Source of the DNA: Trebouxia sp. TZW2008
Lineage: Eukaryota; Chlorophyta; Trebouxiophyceae; Trebouxiales; Trebouxiaceae
Assembly: GCA_002118135.1 (NCBI GenBank)
Contig: BDIU01000226.1
Span: 62,001-126,000, forward strand
DNA: 64,000 nucleotides
Direction of reading: 5' to 3'
The notes beneath the pieces were generated by a model. That model did no database searches and was not told the DNA's origin. It was given only the letters and a program-made list of their open reading frames with translations. Positions 1-12,500 of the stretch are shown piece after piece. The number at the start of each line of letters is the position of its first letter. Position 1 is the first letter of the stretch. Made by a program: the position numbers and the translations under genes.

Positions 1-2404
1 AAGTTTCCAGGCACCTCTGACAGCTGCTCAGCCTTCATCAACAAAGCTGAACCTGGCAACTGCCATTCATCCTGCATGCATGGCAATGATTGCTAAGCTC
101 AATTTGGATGCACTATGAAAACTGACCCACCTTCAAGGCGCTGGCTACTTTTGACAAGCCTGGACCATGTCATGCATGCATCAAGATTGCTGACGTGGGC
201 ACTCATTAGCTCTGCCGCACGTGACTGAGAATCATTGATGAAGACTGCTGCATGCTATCTCTGTAACAACAGGCATCAAATCTATGCAAGGAAGAGCCAT
301 CGGACAGTTTTGGAAGCAGTCCATGGCATCAGCATCACTGGTGCAGTGCAAGCATCTGTTTTTACAACCTACTGCGGACATGCAGAGGTGAACGGTCAGC
401 TACCTGAGGTCCAGTTCCACATGCGTGAAGGTACTGCAGAACACATAGGGCGTCGCCATCAAAGATCTCCCAACTAGTGGGGTCCCAGGGATCCTCGTAC
501 TGCTGAGGAAACATATTTTTGTGCGGGTCTGACAGAGCAATATGACTCAGCATCAGCTCAAGTGCGCTGCCCAGATCTTGGCGTGAGTAGGTTCCTCCAC
601 ACCATTGAAATGCGTCCTCCAATTGCTCAGAATATGACTCGGCACTGGGTGCTGTGTTGAGTCCTACAAGCACATGAGGGGCAATTCATGATAGCTTTTG
701 TGCTACAAAACTGCAGTACTTATATTGATGACAGTACTTATGATGATAGTAGTTACACATTTTAGCACATGTGCCAGGTGTGTGTGGCCCAAGTCCTGTC
801 TCATGACCCATGCTGCTGACAATCATGTTACTATGCTGAGAACTGTGTGCTGCAGCATAGCATGCGGACACAAACGCACAAACTCCTGAAGACGTCTTGA
901 TTGAGCACTGACAGGTATCATGCCGAGTGCTGATGCATGTGCCCACAAAAACTAGGCATGACTTCAGAAACGTGAGCATGTCATATTTTGACTTTGTGAT
1001 AATCAGCTACAGCACAGACAGTCTGTCTGGCCCTACACTGGGTCTCTAGTAGAATCTGGATGGTGGGCCCCCTGTTGGGTCTCTAAAAGGATGTTGTATG
1101 TAAAATGTAGACTGTATGACTGCATGTGGCAGCATGCAAGCTGGGCAGAGCTACATACTGTAACAGGCATGTAGAAAGTCCTCTGGCGCAGCTAGGGCCA
1201 AGGGGCTGCACTGCAGCACCCGCATTTGCAGCAGGTTGATGAGATAAGCACCGCTGGCTGCAAAGCACATTGCTAGGTCTGGATTGTGAAACCAGATGTG
1301 GTTGTTGTTCAGAGCGTGAAAGCCGGGCTGACCCAATGCTGTCAGGTTCTTGAGTGCCTGCAGCAGGTTGACACCTCTGAAGACCATGTTGTTACTTTTG
1401 CAATCAACTGTGCTGAGCTACGTGCAAGCTTTGACAACTGCAACAGGCAGGAAGCTTCCTAAATGCATCAGCAATGAACGCTTGACTGGACAGTGTTGCG
1501 ATGACCAAGCTTAGAAGCTGAATAAGCTTGCACATGCATGCAAGCAGGAGTTGATTTTACCCTGATCAGCACTTGGGCACCTCTTTTGAGTTCTTTCTGC
1601 TCAAACCATAGGAAGTAGACGAGCTCTAGCAACAACATGGTGTGCTGCAGCATGTAGAAGCGCTGATCGCTGAAACGCCTTGCTGTGCTCTCAGCGTGAC
1701 ACAAATGGAAGTCCAGCTGCACTTGCTGCTTGCCTGCAGTTTTGCACAAAGCCTTCAGTGCCTTGGTGTAAGTGCCTTGATGTCAGTCCTGTGATGTCAG
1801 AGAGAGAGAGAGAATAATTTTACATGCTTTAGCCAGCCAACAAGGCTGATCACATGTGCCACCCTGTGGCAATGACTGTATGTCCATGAAATTCAAGCAG
1901 TCTATGAAATACAGTACATAATGTCACGGCACACAGTGTAAGATGCATTTGTAATGCACATCCAATCACCTGAATCCCACAGTTCGTGCCGTTTTCTTGC
2001 ATGAGGAAAGGTATCAGCAGGCAGCCCGCTGTCTTGCACTTGCGATGCTGATGCGACCAGCTCCTTCCAAGACTCTCCATCGATCCTTCCTGGCATAGGT
2101 TTGATCCCCGCCAAAGACCAGACTGGGTAGTGATGCTCCAGCTGGCAGTGCCAAAGCCTGTAAGGCATGGACCAGTGCTCAATTTCAGTGTAAGGGTACA
2201 GCAAGCTATCCAGCAGGGAGCACGTGGAGGCAAATACCTTTCTTGAGCAAGAAGGCTTCTGAATTGCTTGCAAGTGCACTGAAGGTGCGCCATGGACGTC
2301 GGTGGCAGACAAGTTGCGATTGCTTCAACAGCAGCGTCTGGCAAGTCCATAAGGCGGGGAGCATTACTTGCCCGCCTGGCCGCTTTCCGACTTCTTGTTT
2401 GCAT
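1..2404 (-). CDS. F-box protein, C-terminus beyond the left edge (partial)
   Basis: Multi-exon gene read right to left. From the ATG at 2404, after a basic leader (MQTRSRKAARR), residues about 15-55 form an F-box (LMDLPDAAVEAIATCLPP, then LQCTCKQFRSLLAQE). F-box proteins are substrate receptors of SCF ubiquitin ligases. The conserved continuation (LWHCQLEHHYPVWSL, ESWKELVASAS) lies in another frame from about 2240, with no room for an intron, so there is an apparent 1-base frameshift. Later exons with compatible phases: down to 1970, 1733-1561, about 1340-1164, about 675-407, and one from about 74 to the edge (starting DEWQLPGSALLM). The region after the F-box has no repeats I can name, so the substrate class is unknown. 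The F-box call is strong; exon links below 1.2 kb are inferred. It faces the hydrolase gene across a shared upstream region. Confidence 0.7.
1801..1912 (+). repeat. Dispersed repeat A, copy 1
   Basis: A (GA)n tract runs into a roughly 110-bp unit (acatgctttagccagccaac, then gctgatcacatgtgcca, then tgtccatgaaattca). Two more copies occur at 10419-10550 (same strand) and 46309-46431 (opposite strand). This copy lies in an intron of the F-box gene, at its 5' end as transcribed. Confidence 0.8.
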
Positions 2405-3041
2405 ATTGGGCGAGCCGCGCGAACCTCCGTTCAGCGTTGCACACAACACGGCAAAACACTTCGATTTCACCCAGCTGTCAGCTCATCACGGACGGCGCTG
2501 GAATACACTGTTGTATCTGCGCAGCATCGGAATTCGTCTGCACCGTCAATGGCTTTGCACAGAGGTAGTCCGTCTGATGCATGAATGTCGATCAGGGAGC
2601 CCGTGCGTATGTGAGCTCCAAGGGAAGTTGGCATAGAAGCTGGTTATTATCAGTCATGCATGCATGCCTCTCGTATATATATAGGTGGCCCCAGATGCAG
2701 CTGACAATGGCGCAGACTTTGCACTCGCAAGGAAAAGCTTCGCCCTAGGACACTCAGTTGCAGACGCTGGCGGTACCGGAACACGTCGGATGGATTAAGT
2801 ACTGCCAGGATATTCTGTCGCAGTAAGCATGCCGTTCAACTGCAGTGATGGCCGTTGTGTTTCTGCGCAAGCCTAGGACCGATCCGCGAATCTAAAAGAT
2901 AGACCGTCCTACAGCCTTGCACTCGCTGTATTAGACTGCAAATCCCTGTCAGCAATTTTTATGTCAGCAATTTGTATACCATTCACCATTTGTATGCAGA
3001 GGCGGCGGTCATGTCAAATTGGCATGGGAATGGACCCTCAG
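2405..3041. promoter_or_regulatory. Divergent intergenic region with TATA-like tract
   Basis: Non-coding region between the divergently read F-box gene and hydrolase gene. An AT run (tatatatatag, 2674-2684) sits about 360 bp upstream of the hydrolase ATG and could serve as a TATA box for the plus strand. No open frame here looks coding. Confidence 0.4.
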
Positions 3042-6000
3042 AATGGCAAAGCCACGCTTGTTCTACCAAGAGCTAGCAGCACAGCTACCGCCCCTATGTC
3101 CTGTCCTGCACAAAGATTACGCCCCATCTTCGGTGTCTCTAAATGGCGGCATGCATATGGTGCTGAGCCTAGGTGAGTACAGCTGTTTTGCTGATGATGC
3201 TTCTGACAGATGGTACAGCATGTTGTATGCATGCAATGCCTGCAATCACACTTGCGTCAGGCAGGGGTTTCATGTCAACTTATACCTGGCATTCAATGTG
3301 CCACAGTTGCAGGCTTGACTTTTGAAGCAGGCAATGCTGGGGCCTACGCTTTTGGCACCATGCAGGCTGGGCTGCTGCGTCGTTATCATTGACCTAAGAA
3401 GCATGCATCTTACTGAAATACTGTCAATTACTAAGAGTTGCATGTCTTCTGTCAGTGACATCATCAGCAACGTCACGGAATGACAAAGCTACTGCCATGC
3501 AAGTGTTCACCAACGCTGCCATCAAAGCAGCTGTGACTGCACCCCTCAATGTCCACAAGTCCTTGCTGTCGTACGTGCAGTGGTCAGGAGAGCCTATGTA
3601 AGGGCAAACTACACCCGCCGCCTGGTGTCAACGCCTGAGGGGGGGCAGATTAGCTTGGACTGGTGAGGAGGCTCACTCAAGGAGGATTTAGACCCCACTG
3701 TGCCAGTGCTGCTCTGCTTGCATGCATTCGCAGGTGGGAACAAGTCTTTATGCATACCTTCTTGAACATTGTTGGCCAGCCATTCTCTGCCTGCCTGCAT
3801 TTCCAGGCAGGAGCCTATCTGTTGACGCAGAGTATCTTCACAGTACACATTACTTCTCCAGAAGTTGTAGCATCACAAGCATACATTATTGTTTGCGATA
3901 TTGCATGTTGGCAAGCAGCAGCCAAGTACGCTGCAAGCCCTGCAGCTCAGCTGCTATCATGACTCCAGGACAAGTCATGTTCGCCACTGACCTCTATTGC
4001 CCATTTTGGCTTGCAGATGTCAGAAACATAAACAGGTCTTGACCACAAGCGTGTCGTATGTGATCAGACGCATTAGGGCTGCGCTAATGTCAGCTCTGTG
4101 CTCTGCAGCAACTGATCAACCCTTTCATTTGACTGTTTGGGACCACAGTGCAATTTTGCAGACAATGTTGATTTTTGAGACATGCCAAACGATCCCTGAG
4201 TGACTTTAGAATAGCCTGCTCACGTCTGTGTGGGAGACAGCAATGAGTCATACATGCTATTCATGTGTAAGGAAGCCAAGAAGTTGGGCTGGCACTCTGT
4301 TGCTATGAATGACAGGTATACTCAACATGCCAATGTGCATCTCATGTTCTGTTCAAGCTTTGGAAATGACAATCAGCTGAAGCATGTTGTCTGAGAGAAG
4401 CTCAGTCTACCATGTTTAGTGTGAGGGCTAGGGCTTTGGACACCATGCATTTACGTCTGGAGTTTGTGTGGTGCATGTATGGCTGGTGCCGCTTGCCTGT
4501 ATACAAGCCAGCATTGCATCTGCCTGTGACGCCTGCTGCACTACAACTGCAAGGGTTATGCAGTCAACTTGATGTCTCATTCATAAACAGCCAAGCAGAC
4601 AGACTTGTTTGATTCAGCTTGTGCAATTCATCTTTGGGCATTCAGCTGCACCACATTGCTCACAACTTTGCTGCTCTAGGCCTCAACATAGCACCTACTT
4701 CATGCAGGGGCTGTGGCAATACTCCTTTGACAAACAAACTCCAAGCCCATGCACATAGCCCTTTCAGCAGACGTATATGAGGCTGTACGGTCAATACAGC
4801 AGCATTTCCCTGACGCCCCTGTGTTCCTAGTGGGCTTCTCAATCGCAGCCTACACCATGACTAAGTATCTAGGAGAGGCAGACTCTGGCGTGTGGCCTGA
4901 CGGTCAGTGCATATCTCACATGGCACAAACATGGAGTCTGTTGACTCAGCAAATGCTGTTGGCAGCTATTTGCACCACGTATGCACTTGAAAGAATGGAT
5001 ACAAGACGTCCCTGCTGCTGTTGTCACCGAGCTCATTCTGTTGCTATATCTGATGCTGCAAAGATGGCACCCATTGCCCTCTGTTGCGCTGTATGCAAAT
5101 TTCAAAGCTGAACTGCAGCATCTCAATTTCGTGTCAAGGACTTTTCTGCACCTGTCTCATGCTGGGTGGAACATTGCACCAGGTGCTGTTGCACTGTTTG
5201 TGTCAATGCCAAGACTTTGACTAACAGATACATTAATGTATGCAGATGGCAAGGTGCAGGGTGGTGTCTTGATTGGCAGCGGCTATGACTACTCTGCTGA
5301 GATTGCCAAAATCTCCAGACCAGCCATTCTGCGCATCCTCAACTTTCACTTCATCAACTGCTCATGGTGAGCAGTCTGCTCTTGCTGCTGCTGTTTTATG
5401 TAGAGCCTCAGCCAATTTGAAAGAGCCGATCAAGCAGTTTGCTGACCTTTGGTCACTGCATGCCCTTGGCCCAACCTCTGGTCAGTAAACTCGATCCACA
5501 AGTCTGCAAAGCTCCTCTGTTGTTGGTCACTGCTATGTGTGCTTGTCTCATCTACTGGCTGTTTTATCATCTGGACCAACAGCACTGTCGCAGCCAGGCT
5601 TTGCTGACAGACTGTGCCTATTCTGTTTGTTGGCAACTGGTCATGCCACATCTCCAAGCATAGCCAATTGTAGCTTGTGCTACCAGGCCGCCGCTGTCAC
5701 AACAGGCCTGTTAATTGTCAACAGGGCGACCACATCCACCCAATGGCTACTGGTTTGCCTTTCTTCTCTTGCCCTTTCATGCATTGATGGTTTGTTTCAT
5801 TGCTGCAGGTGGTCTGGGTACTGCAAAAGGTACAAAGAGCAGCTGAGCAAAGACCCCTACATTGATTTGAAGGCAGTCAAGAAAGGTTCACATACATCTG
5901 ATGCAGAAGCTGCCCTCTTCTGCCCTGTGACTCTTCTTCATCTCCTTTGCTGTTTCCTTATGCTTCTGCTATACTGCTGCGTTTTTGCTTTGCTAGAGAC

Positions 6001-6923
6001 AGGTGTCTGTGTGCCTGACACAAACCAGGTGCCTTCTTCTGTGTTGTACTTCCTTCTGCTGGCTGGTGCAGCCTCACCATTGAGCTTGACCTTAATCACA
6101 ATCAACACAACCCTGTTTGTGCTTAGACTAGGGGCTACCCAGACATTCAGGCCTATTATGATGATATCAATGGCCTGACATGGATATCAAAAATCAGGAC
6201 CCTCACTCTGTTCCTGTCAGCAGCTGATGATCCGTTCTTAGGGTGAGCTGTGCCTTTCACACCAATTGCAGCCTTGACTTGGCTGCACGTTTCTGATTTT
6301 AGCTACCTAGGTAATGCATCTTCAGTACAAGCTCACATGTTGCACGTAGCCTGTGTTAATGTTGTCACTAGAAATTGGCAATGCCTTGACATCTGAGCAA
6401 ACTTGGGTGCCATGTGTACAGCACAATTTGCAGTGGGGTTTCTTACAGCTTGGCTCACTGACAATTGCAACAGGACACTGCCTCAATCAGTTCCCACACA
6501 ATGAAGAACTCATCAGCACACGCTCAGTGCATGATGTCATTGACATGCGCCCTTGCTGAGCATACTTTGTCTCAACACCAGCTCGACGCAGTATTGACTT
6601 TTCCGTCACTGACTTAGGCACATTATGGGTGTAGGGAAACAGCTCCTCCAAGACCCTATAAAGAATGCAGCAGCGACCCATACACAGTGTTTGTGCTGAC
6701 AGCACATGGGGGCCATTGCGTGCACCTGCCCTTGGGCTGGTGGGTCACTGGCAAAGCCTGGATGGACAAAGTTGCCATGCAACTCTTTGATGCTGTGCTC
6801 AGTGAATCAAACCTGTGTTCAGCTTCAGAGGCTGCTGGCACTCAGGATGTGCCTGATCAAAGGGGCAACAGCAGCAAAAACAGCATCAGCGGCAACAGCA
6901 GGACCAGCAGCAACACTGTCTGA
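3042..6923 (+). CDS. EMB8/ABHD1-3-type alpha/beta hydrolase, possibly damaged
   Basis: Recognisable exons in family order: 3042-3172 (MAKPRLFYQELAAQ to SLNGGMHMVLSL); 3582-3662 (YTRRLVSTPEGGQISLDW, the conserved lead-in to the fold); about 3667-3790 (PTVPVLLCLHAFAGG, then SLYAYLLEH); about 4693-4890 (RGCGNTPL, then the nucleophile elbow FLVGFSIAAYTMTKYLGE, with Ser in GFS); 5245-5365; 5812-5886 (CKRYKEQLSKDPYIDL); 6132-6240 (GYPDIQAYYDDINGL, then SAADDPF, likely catalytic Asp); about 6670-6923 (LTAHGGHCVHLP, catalytic His). The family contains esterases and lipases acting on lipids. Two oddities: an in-frame TGA at 3664-3666 directly after the conserved DW, and a frame change near 3740. The exon expected between YLLEH and RGCG was not found. 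The catalytic triad survives, so it may be functional with sequence errors, or a young pseudogene. Confidence 0.65.
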
Positions 6924-8732
6924 CTGTGCAGCAGGAGATATAGCAAAGCAATGAAAGCTCACAGGAAAATGCCAGGGTCAAGAAGAACGTTAGCAGATTG
7001 CCAAGTTCATCAACAGGTGCAGTGACCCAGCTGGTGCTTTGCTTTTGGTTTGGTGCTGGGTCAAAAGATGAAGCAACAGCTCCAGCAGCAGCAGTGCTTG
7101 TCGTCGGCTAGCCTGTCAGCCTGATTTGCACAACAGCAGACTGCAAGTGTTGGCTTGAGTCAGGCTGGCATTTGGTATTCTGCAGAGTGCCTTTTTGAGT
7201 ATTGTATCCCTGTTGGCTGGCAGTCTTATCCAGCCACAATGACATCAGACATCAGTTGATCCGGTTTTGAAGTAGGCTGCAGTCAAGAATCAGCTTGCAC
7301 ATGACCAGAGCATGTTTTGCTATGTGATGTAGGATTGGACATCGTTAGGTAGCACTGGGTCTGACATTCTGCCCCATTGTCAGATCGGCCAGTTGTCGTT
7401 TTGCTGGAAACGTGAAAGTTTCAAGATCTGCACAGCTATTGGCTTCCAAGTCTCTGGCAAGTTACAGACTGCAACAAGACCTCATAGGATCATTACATCA
7501 TCATTACATCAAAACCCTTGTTGGATCTTGATGCTTTGCAATCAGAAATTTGTACAGCAAACACACAGCTGTGCAGAGTGGGTTTACATTGCAAGCCAGG
7601 GAATGCCATTCAGTGTCTGGTAACGCTTTGTGACAGAGGGTCTCTTCTTGCTGCAGCTCTAGTTGTTTTGTAGTGTCTTCTTTTGGTAGCTGGCGGTTTT
7701 GCAGCCCCAGCAGTATCAGATCATGCATTTTCGAACTTTGCAGAAAGGCTCGCAATGTAACAGCAGTAGTCATGGCCAGTTTCGTTTCTTGCTTGATAGC
7801 CAGCTTGGCAAGCCATGCATGCATTCCAAGCCTTCTGAGAGGATGATTGGGCGCCCCACTCTACCGTCTCTCGCGTGATCCGCGTACAGCTGTACGAGAA
7901 ACCACGCCCGAGCTAAACAAATGCAGATGTACTAGCAGTAGTATGCAGCAAAGCCCACAAACCGACACGAGCGATGCAATACATGTGTTACAAGACAAAC
8001 CACAGACACAGATAGTGAGTGGTAAAAACGTGTTGCAGACGCTGGCGCTGGCTGAGCGCTGAAATCTGCTTGCTGAGGTCTGTCTGAGCTGAAGCTGAGG
8101 CTGTCAGCCTCTGCGCTGCCGGTCACAAGTGTGAATTGACTCTCACAATGACGCAGTTGCGTGTATACCTGAAGACAGGCATGTACAAATGGTCTTGGTC
8201 GGTAGCAGAGGATAGCAGAGTCGTCAAGATCCAGGCACAGGTCTCTCAGGCACATGCAGACATGCAGGCACTTGTGACCGGCTGCAGCTGGGCTGAACAG
8301 GTGTGAAGGGTAGCTGAGCGACGTCTGCTTGTCATTGCTTGGCGCTGCAACGTACTCTTGTGCTTCAACAAACGCTAGATCTACTGAAGGGCGCCCAGGG
8401 CCATTCTGGGCGCCTGCATGATGGCACAAGCAGTGCTCCAAATGGAGCAAGTCAGCACTGTCTGTGTTCAAGCCAGGCAGCTCTTACAATTTCGCTCAGC
8501 ATGCTGTGTTGAGCATGAGATTGTCATGTGTATGTTTTGCCATACAGCAACTGTTAAAATTCAAACTTGTTTATACCTTTGTAGCATTGAACTTATCAGC
8601 TGCTTGTTGCCATGTGCATGGCGCGCACGAATGCGTCTGGTGCAAGGTTGTTTCCTCAGCAATGCTAAGCACCTAGCATATGAAGCTCAGCACCTCCTTC
8701 AAGCTGTGTTAATTGTCTTGATTGTAGGTTAC
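6924..8732. other. Gene-poor stretch, one weak minus-strand ORF
   Basis: Mostly no convincing coding sequence. The minus strand at 7504-7824 holds an ATG-initiated 106-codon frame (MHAWLAKLAIKQE at its start, hydrophilic middle KEDTTKQLELQQEE) that could be a small gene or exon. It matches no family I know. A longer minus-strand frame at 7932-8471 has no ATG at its upstream end and reads like chance. Confidence 0.3.
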
Positions 8733-9733
8733 ATGGCCGAAAACCCAAGCACCGTTGATGAGGCTATAGCATATGTTTGGGACGTACCAGACACGGCGAT
8801 TGGGCCTGCTGACAAGCAATGCCTTGCTGCTGCATTGGCTGAGAAAGCAGATGCTGTCGCTAGGAGGTACTTTTCTGCCCCAAATCCAGAGCTTTGGGTG
8901 GGCACCTTGCGAAATCTTCTCAAACCAACAGGTACTCTTTCACAGACACAGTCAAGCTCTGGCTGCAACTTCAGATGTTGGGCCTGCTACTAGATCCCAT
9001 GCCCACGCTTTATACACAGCTGTTTGTTGGCATGGTGTTAGCATGATTTGCATGATCCGGTGGCAGTCACAGCCCAAAACAGGTGTGAATGTCATGCATG
9101 GCTCAAGTGGGTGCATATGGCAAGAATCAACTTGTGCATGACATGATGGACTTCAAGTTGCTGCCTTGCTGTCGACAGTGTCCAGACTATGCCCCCAACC
9201 TGGAATACGGCCCCCGTCCAGAGTTGTCACATATGCAGGCTCCAGACAGGCCTGTGGGCTGTGTTTGCAATGCATATGCACTGCCTCCTTTGTGGCTGTT
9301 TGGCAGTTGCACATCAGCATTTTGTACTACAGCATGCTTGGTTCACATTCATGACCGATCAAAATGGTGTTGCAATTTGCCTGTAGCTTTAGGCTCTCCT
9401 TCTGGACTCTGGTGCACAGTGTGTCTGATTGGCACATATAGCTTGCTGTCCTTGTGCACTGCCAGCGACTCCTGTTGCAATAGCTCTGTGCATTTCAAAA
9501 TCAGCAGCTTCATAGAGAGATTTCCTGAGATTGTACACCAGAGCCTGAAAACGATGCCAGGGGAGGTTCGTTTCAAGGGGGACATATGCCTGGGTATCAG
9601 AGGGGATATGAGTTGATTGCTGCAATGCAGCCAGATGCAGGGAATGAGTTACTGGGCGATCTTGATGACTTTGCTGTCAATTCGTGGACAAACGATGAGG
9701 ACAGGAATGCCCTTAACATCCCTGTGTCATGAT
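8728..9733 (+). CDS. Hypothetical protein (fragmentary model)
   Basis: Not recognised. One clear exon runs from an acceptor (gattgtag) at 8727 to a donor at about 8931. It encodes MAENPSTVDEAIAYVWDVP through ALAEKADAVARRYF and PELWVGTLRNLLKP, an acidic helical sequence. A possible second exon near 9505-9570 encodes FPEIVHQSLKTMPGE. A likely last exon at 9634-9733, after a good acceptor (gctgcaatgcag), encodes GNELLGDLDDFAVNSW to a TGA. The acceptor just before the first ATG (8733) suggests an upstream 5' exon. Exons between 8.93 and 9.5 kb are not settled. No catalytic motif or membrane segment is visible. Confidence 0.45.
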
Positions 9734-10690
9734 TGGCTGCTCTGTGCACTTGTTCACAAAACCTCAATTGATGCTCTTGTCAAAACATGATGATACAATT
9801 GGAACAAATGTTTTTGAGGTTGCAATTCATTGTTCCTAAGTCGTCGCTGGTTGTCTTGAATATATATTCCACTGGAGGGGCTGCCATAATGCCTGCAGCT
9901 CATGCTTCCAGAGTGACGTTTCTCAAATTCATCAACCTGTGAACTCCTGTGTTTAAATGTGTATTGGCTCTTAGGAAGTGCGTCGTGAATTATTGCAAAC
10001 GCAGTTTTCGAGATGTTTCACTAGTAATTGCATCGCGCTGTCATTTGTTTTGCTGCACGCCGTTTGGACAATTTCACCAGCATGACATCAGATCTGGACT
10101 GTGCCCCTGCAAGCATAAAGATTCTTCATCAAGATATCAGTGTGTTGAGACAGGTGTAAGGAGGACTATGTCTACATAGGTTGTGCTGACCTGTCTAAGC
10201 TTACTTAAGTAGCCTGTGTTCAAACGCGTCAAAGTCTCATGATCGGTCTTAGTGTGGCCTGCAACTCAGCTTGTCAGTAGGACTCATACAGTTCACAGAT
10301 ACGTTCATGAACAGCTTGCACAAGATCAACCACGGTGGCCATTGCTTCAACTAGTTCACTACCCTGCGAAGAAGGCGATTTTACATCCTTCAGCCAGACA
10401 ACAAGTCTGTCAATGACAGAGAGCGAGAGAGAATAATTTTACATGCTTTAGCCAGCCAACAAGGCTGATCACATGTGCCACACTGTGNNTGTGCCACACT
10501 GTGGCAATGACTATATGTCCATGAAATTCAGGCAGTCTATGACATAGTGAAACATCTCAACAGTGTTACATGTCGTCAACGAAGGTGTTGGCGGTGTCCT
10601 GACACGATATATTGAGCGTGGACCTACGCACTGTACGCATGCAGCGACTCAGACTTGTCCCGTCGACGGGTGGCTGAAAGCAAGTCCAGC
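9734..10690. other. Intergenic region, contains dispersed repeat copy and N gap
   Basis: No supported gene. It holds copy 2 of dispersed repeat A (10419-10550), which includes two undetermined bases at 10488-10489. The last 140 bp are the presumed promoter of the short-chain dehydrogenase gene. Confidence 0.5.
10419..10550 (+). repeat. Dispersed repeat A, copy 2 (with NN gap)
   Basis: Same unit as at 1801, starting at a GA-rich tract and extending to gacatagtgaa, an end shared with copy 3. The 14-mer tgtgccacactgtg stands on both sides of the NN at 10488-10489, whereas copies 1 and 3 have this segment once. Confidence 0.8.
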
Positions 10691-12500
10691 ATGATGCAGA
10701 AGTATCGGAGATTGTCTCAATTGGCCCAGCAGTATGGATGCATGCGGGACTGCATTAGATTGACTAGAGGCGTGTCTTCTGCTCGTGACAATTCTGTGGA
10801 GGCCACAATCAAAGACGGCATATCAAAAGTCGCAAACGCGTTCGAGAACGCCTTGTCGCCTGGTGGCGCATGGTCGACGGACAAAATACCAGATCTGTCA
10901 GGCAAAACGTATTTGATCACTGGCGCCAATTCAGGCATAGGGTATCAGGCTGCCCAGAAGCTTGCGAAACGCAACGCCAACATCACTATAGCTAGCAGAA
11001 ATCAAGCAAGCGGCCAAAGGTGCTGATAACAGTATAAAGTATGGGGCTGCACTCTGCTATCAGACTACCTGCGTATGCAGCCAACACTCCCTTGATTGCA
11101 GAGCAGTCAACGAGCTTCAGAAGGCTGCACCTGGGTCTCGAATTCAGTTCAGCCATTTGGATCTTGAGTCATTCAGGTTTGCCTGTAATCTGCAGACGCC
11201 CCTGTTGTATTGACAGCAGCGCTTTGTTATGGCAAGAGAGCAGATCGGCTGACGGGTACAATTTCAGCGTGCAGATCCATACAGCAGTTTGCTGACAATT
11301 TCCTTGATCAAAATAAGAAGCTTGATTGCCTTATCAACAATGCTGCTGTATTCATGCCACAGCACAGAAAAACGCCAGAGGGATTTGAGGTGAGGGCAGC
11401 CATCTACTGCTACTATCTGACCTACATGATGAATGTCATCAGCTCACCATAGTCTTTGACATGTTCAGGCCACATTAGGCATCAACTACTTTGGGCCGTT
11501 TTTCCTGACACACCTGCTGATGGACAGGCTGAAAGCTAGTGCACCATCTCGCCTGGTGTTTGTGGTTTCTAGTCTGGAAACCGTTGGGGACATCAAATGG
11601 GATGATCTCAAGTAAGCGTGACTGCAGTCATCAGTCATAGCATAACTGCTGCATCATGACTCACGGGCTACTTTTGTACGTCCAAGTGACTCACATTGTT
11701 TTGGTTGCAGGGGTGAAAATGCCTCTGGCAGTGACATGCAAGCATATGGCACATCAAAGCTGATGACAATAATGTCAAACAGCGAGATTGTGCGCCGACT
11801 GCAAGGCTCTGGGGTGGATTCCTTTCTTTGTCAACCAGGCATGACATCCACCCCAGTGTACAAGAAAACAGACAAGAGCCAGGTCATGGCTAATGTGCTT
11901 GACGCTGCTCAGAAAGTCATGGGACAGACTGAAGAGCGAGGCGCTGTGCCCACGCTATATGCAGCAACTGCCCCAGAACTATCAGGTGTGACTTTGGCAC
12001 AATCAGAGGCTGCCAATATTGCCTCTCACATGATCTGCGCAATACAAGCAATCCTGCCAGTGCTGTAAGCAGTTGCAGATCGCAAGGCTTCGTGCCAAAA
12101 CAGATTGCCAAGCTGACGCATGACATGGGCAAGAAGCACTGGCCTGATTCACACTGGGATGTATGTCTGTCTGCTGTGTCTGTCTGTCTCATGCCGGGAT
12201 TCACTTTATGCGTGTCTGTTATGTGCTTCTTGAGGGGTGCTTGGTAGCATGTAAGCTGATTGTATATGCATGAGAGACTCACTTTTGGCCAACTGTGGTG
12301 TCCATGCAGGCAAAAGCGGGACTTATGTTGGCCCATACTATGTTGGACCCCTGGTCAGCAACCTGTTCAATACAGGGACACAGCAGCCTTTGAACAGATG
12401 GGCACAGGACCCTGCTGCGTGTACACGGATGTATGAGGAGACTGTGCGCATTGTGCATGAAGCCAACTCCTCCCAGACTGCAGCAAGCCCAAGTCTGTGA
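10691..12500 (+). CDS. Short-chain dehydrogenase/reductase (retinol-dehydrogenase / POR-like SDR)
   Basis: Intact classical SDR. Exons with matching phases: 10691-11016, 11102-11176, 11275-11389, 11469-about 11610, about 11711-11985, 12310-12500. After about 65 residues comes the Rossmann motif TGANSGIG that binds NAD(P)H, then ASRNQ, the conserved Asp in HLDLESF, the NNAA motif (LINNAAVFMP), SSLE with a catalytic Ser, and the active-site pair YGTSK (Tyr, Lys). The C-terminal part carries YVGPYYVGPL. Substrate is not predictable; sisters act on retinoids, chlorophyll precursors and lipids. The N-terminus (MMQKYRRLSQLAQQ) is not a clear transit peptide. The start chosen is the first ATG of the exon. 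The neighbour at 40864 (POR) is in the same superfamily but not a close copy. Confidence 0.85.

Noticed and set aside
7932..8471. 179-codon minus-strand open frame
   Set aside because: Its upstream end has no ATG and no clear acceptor; sequence looks like translated non-coding DNA.
8418..8993. 191-codon plus-strand frame
   Set aside because: Only its last third, from the acceptor at 8727, looks coding; the upstream part contains intron-like sequence.
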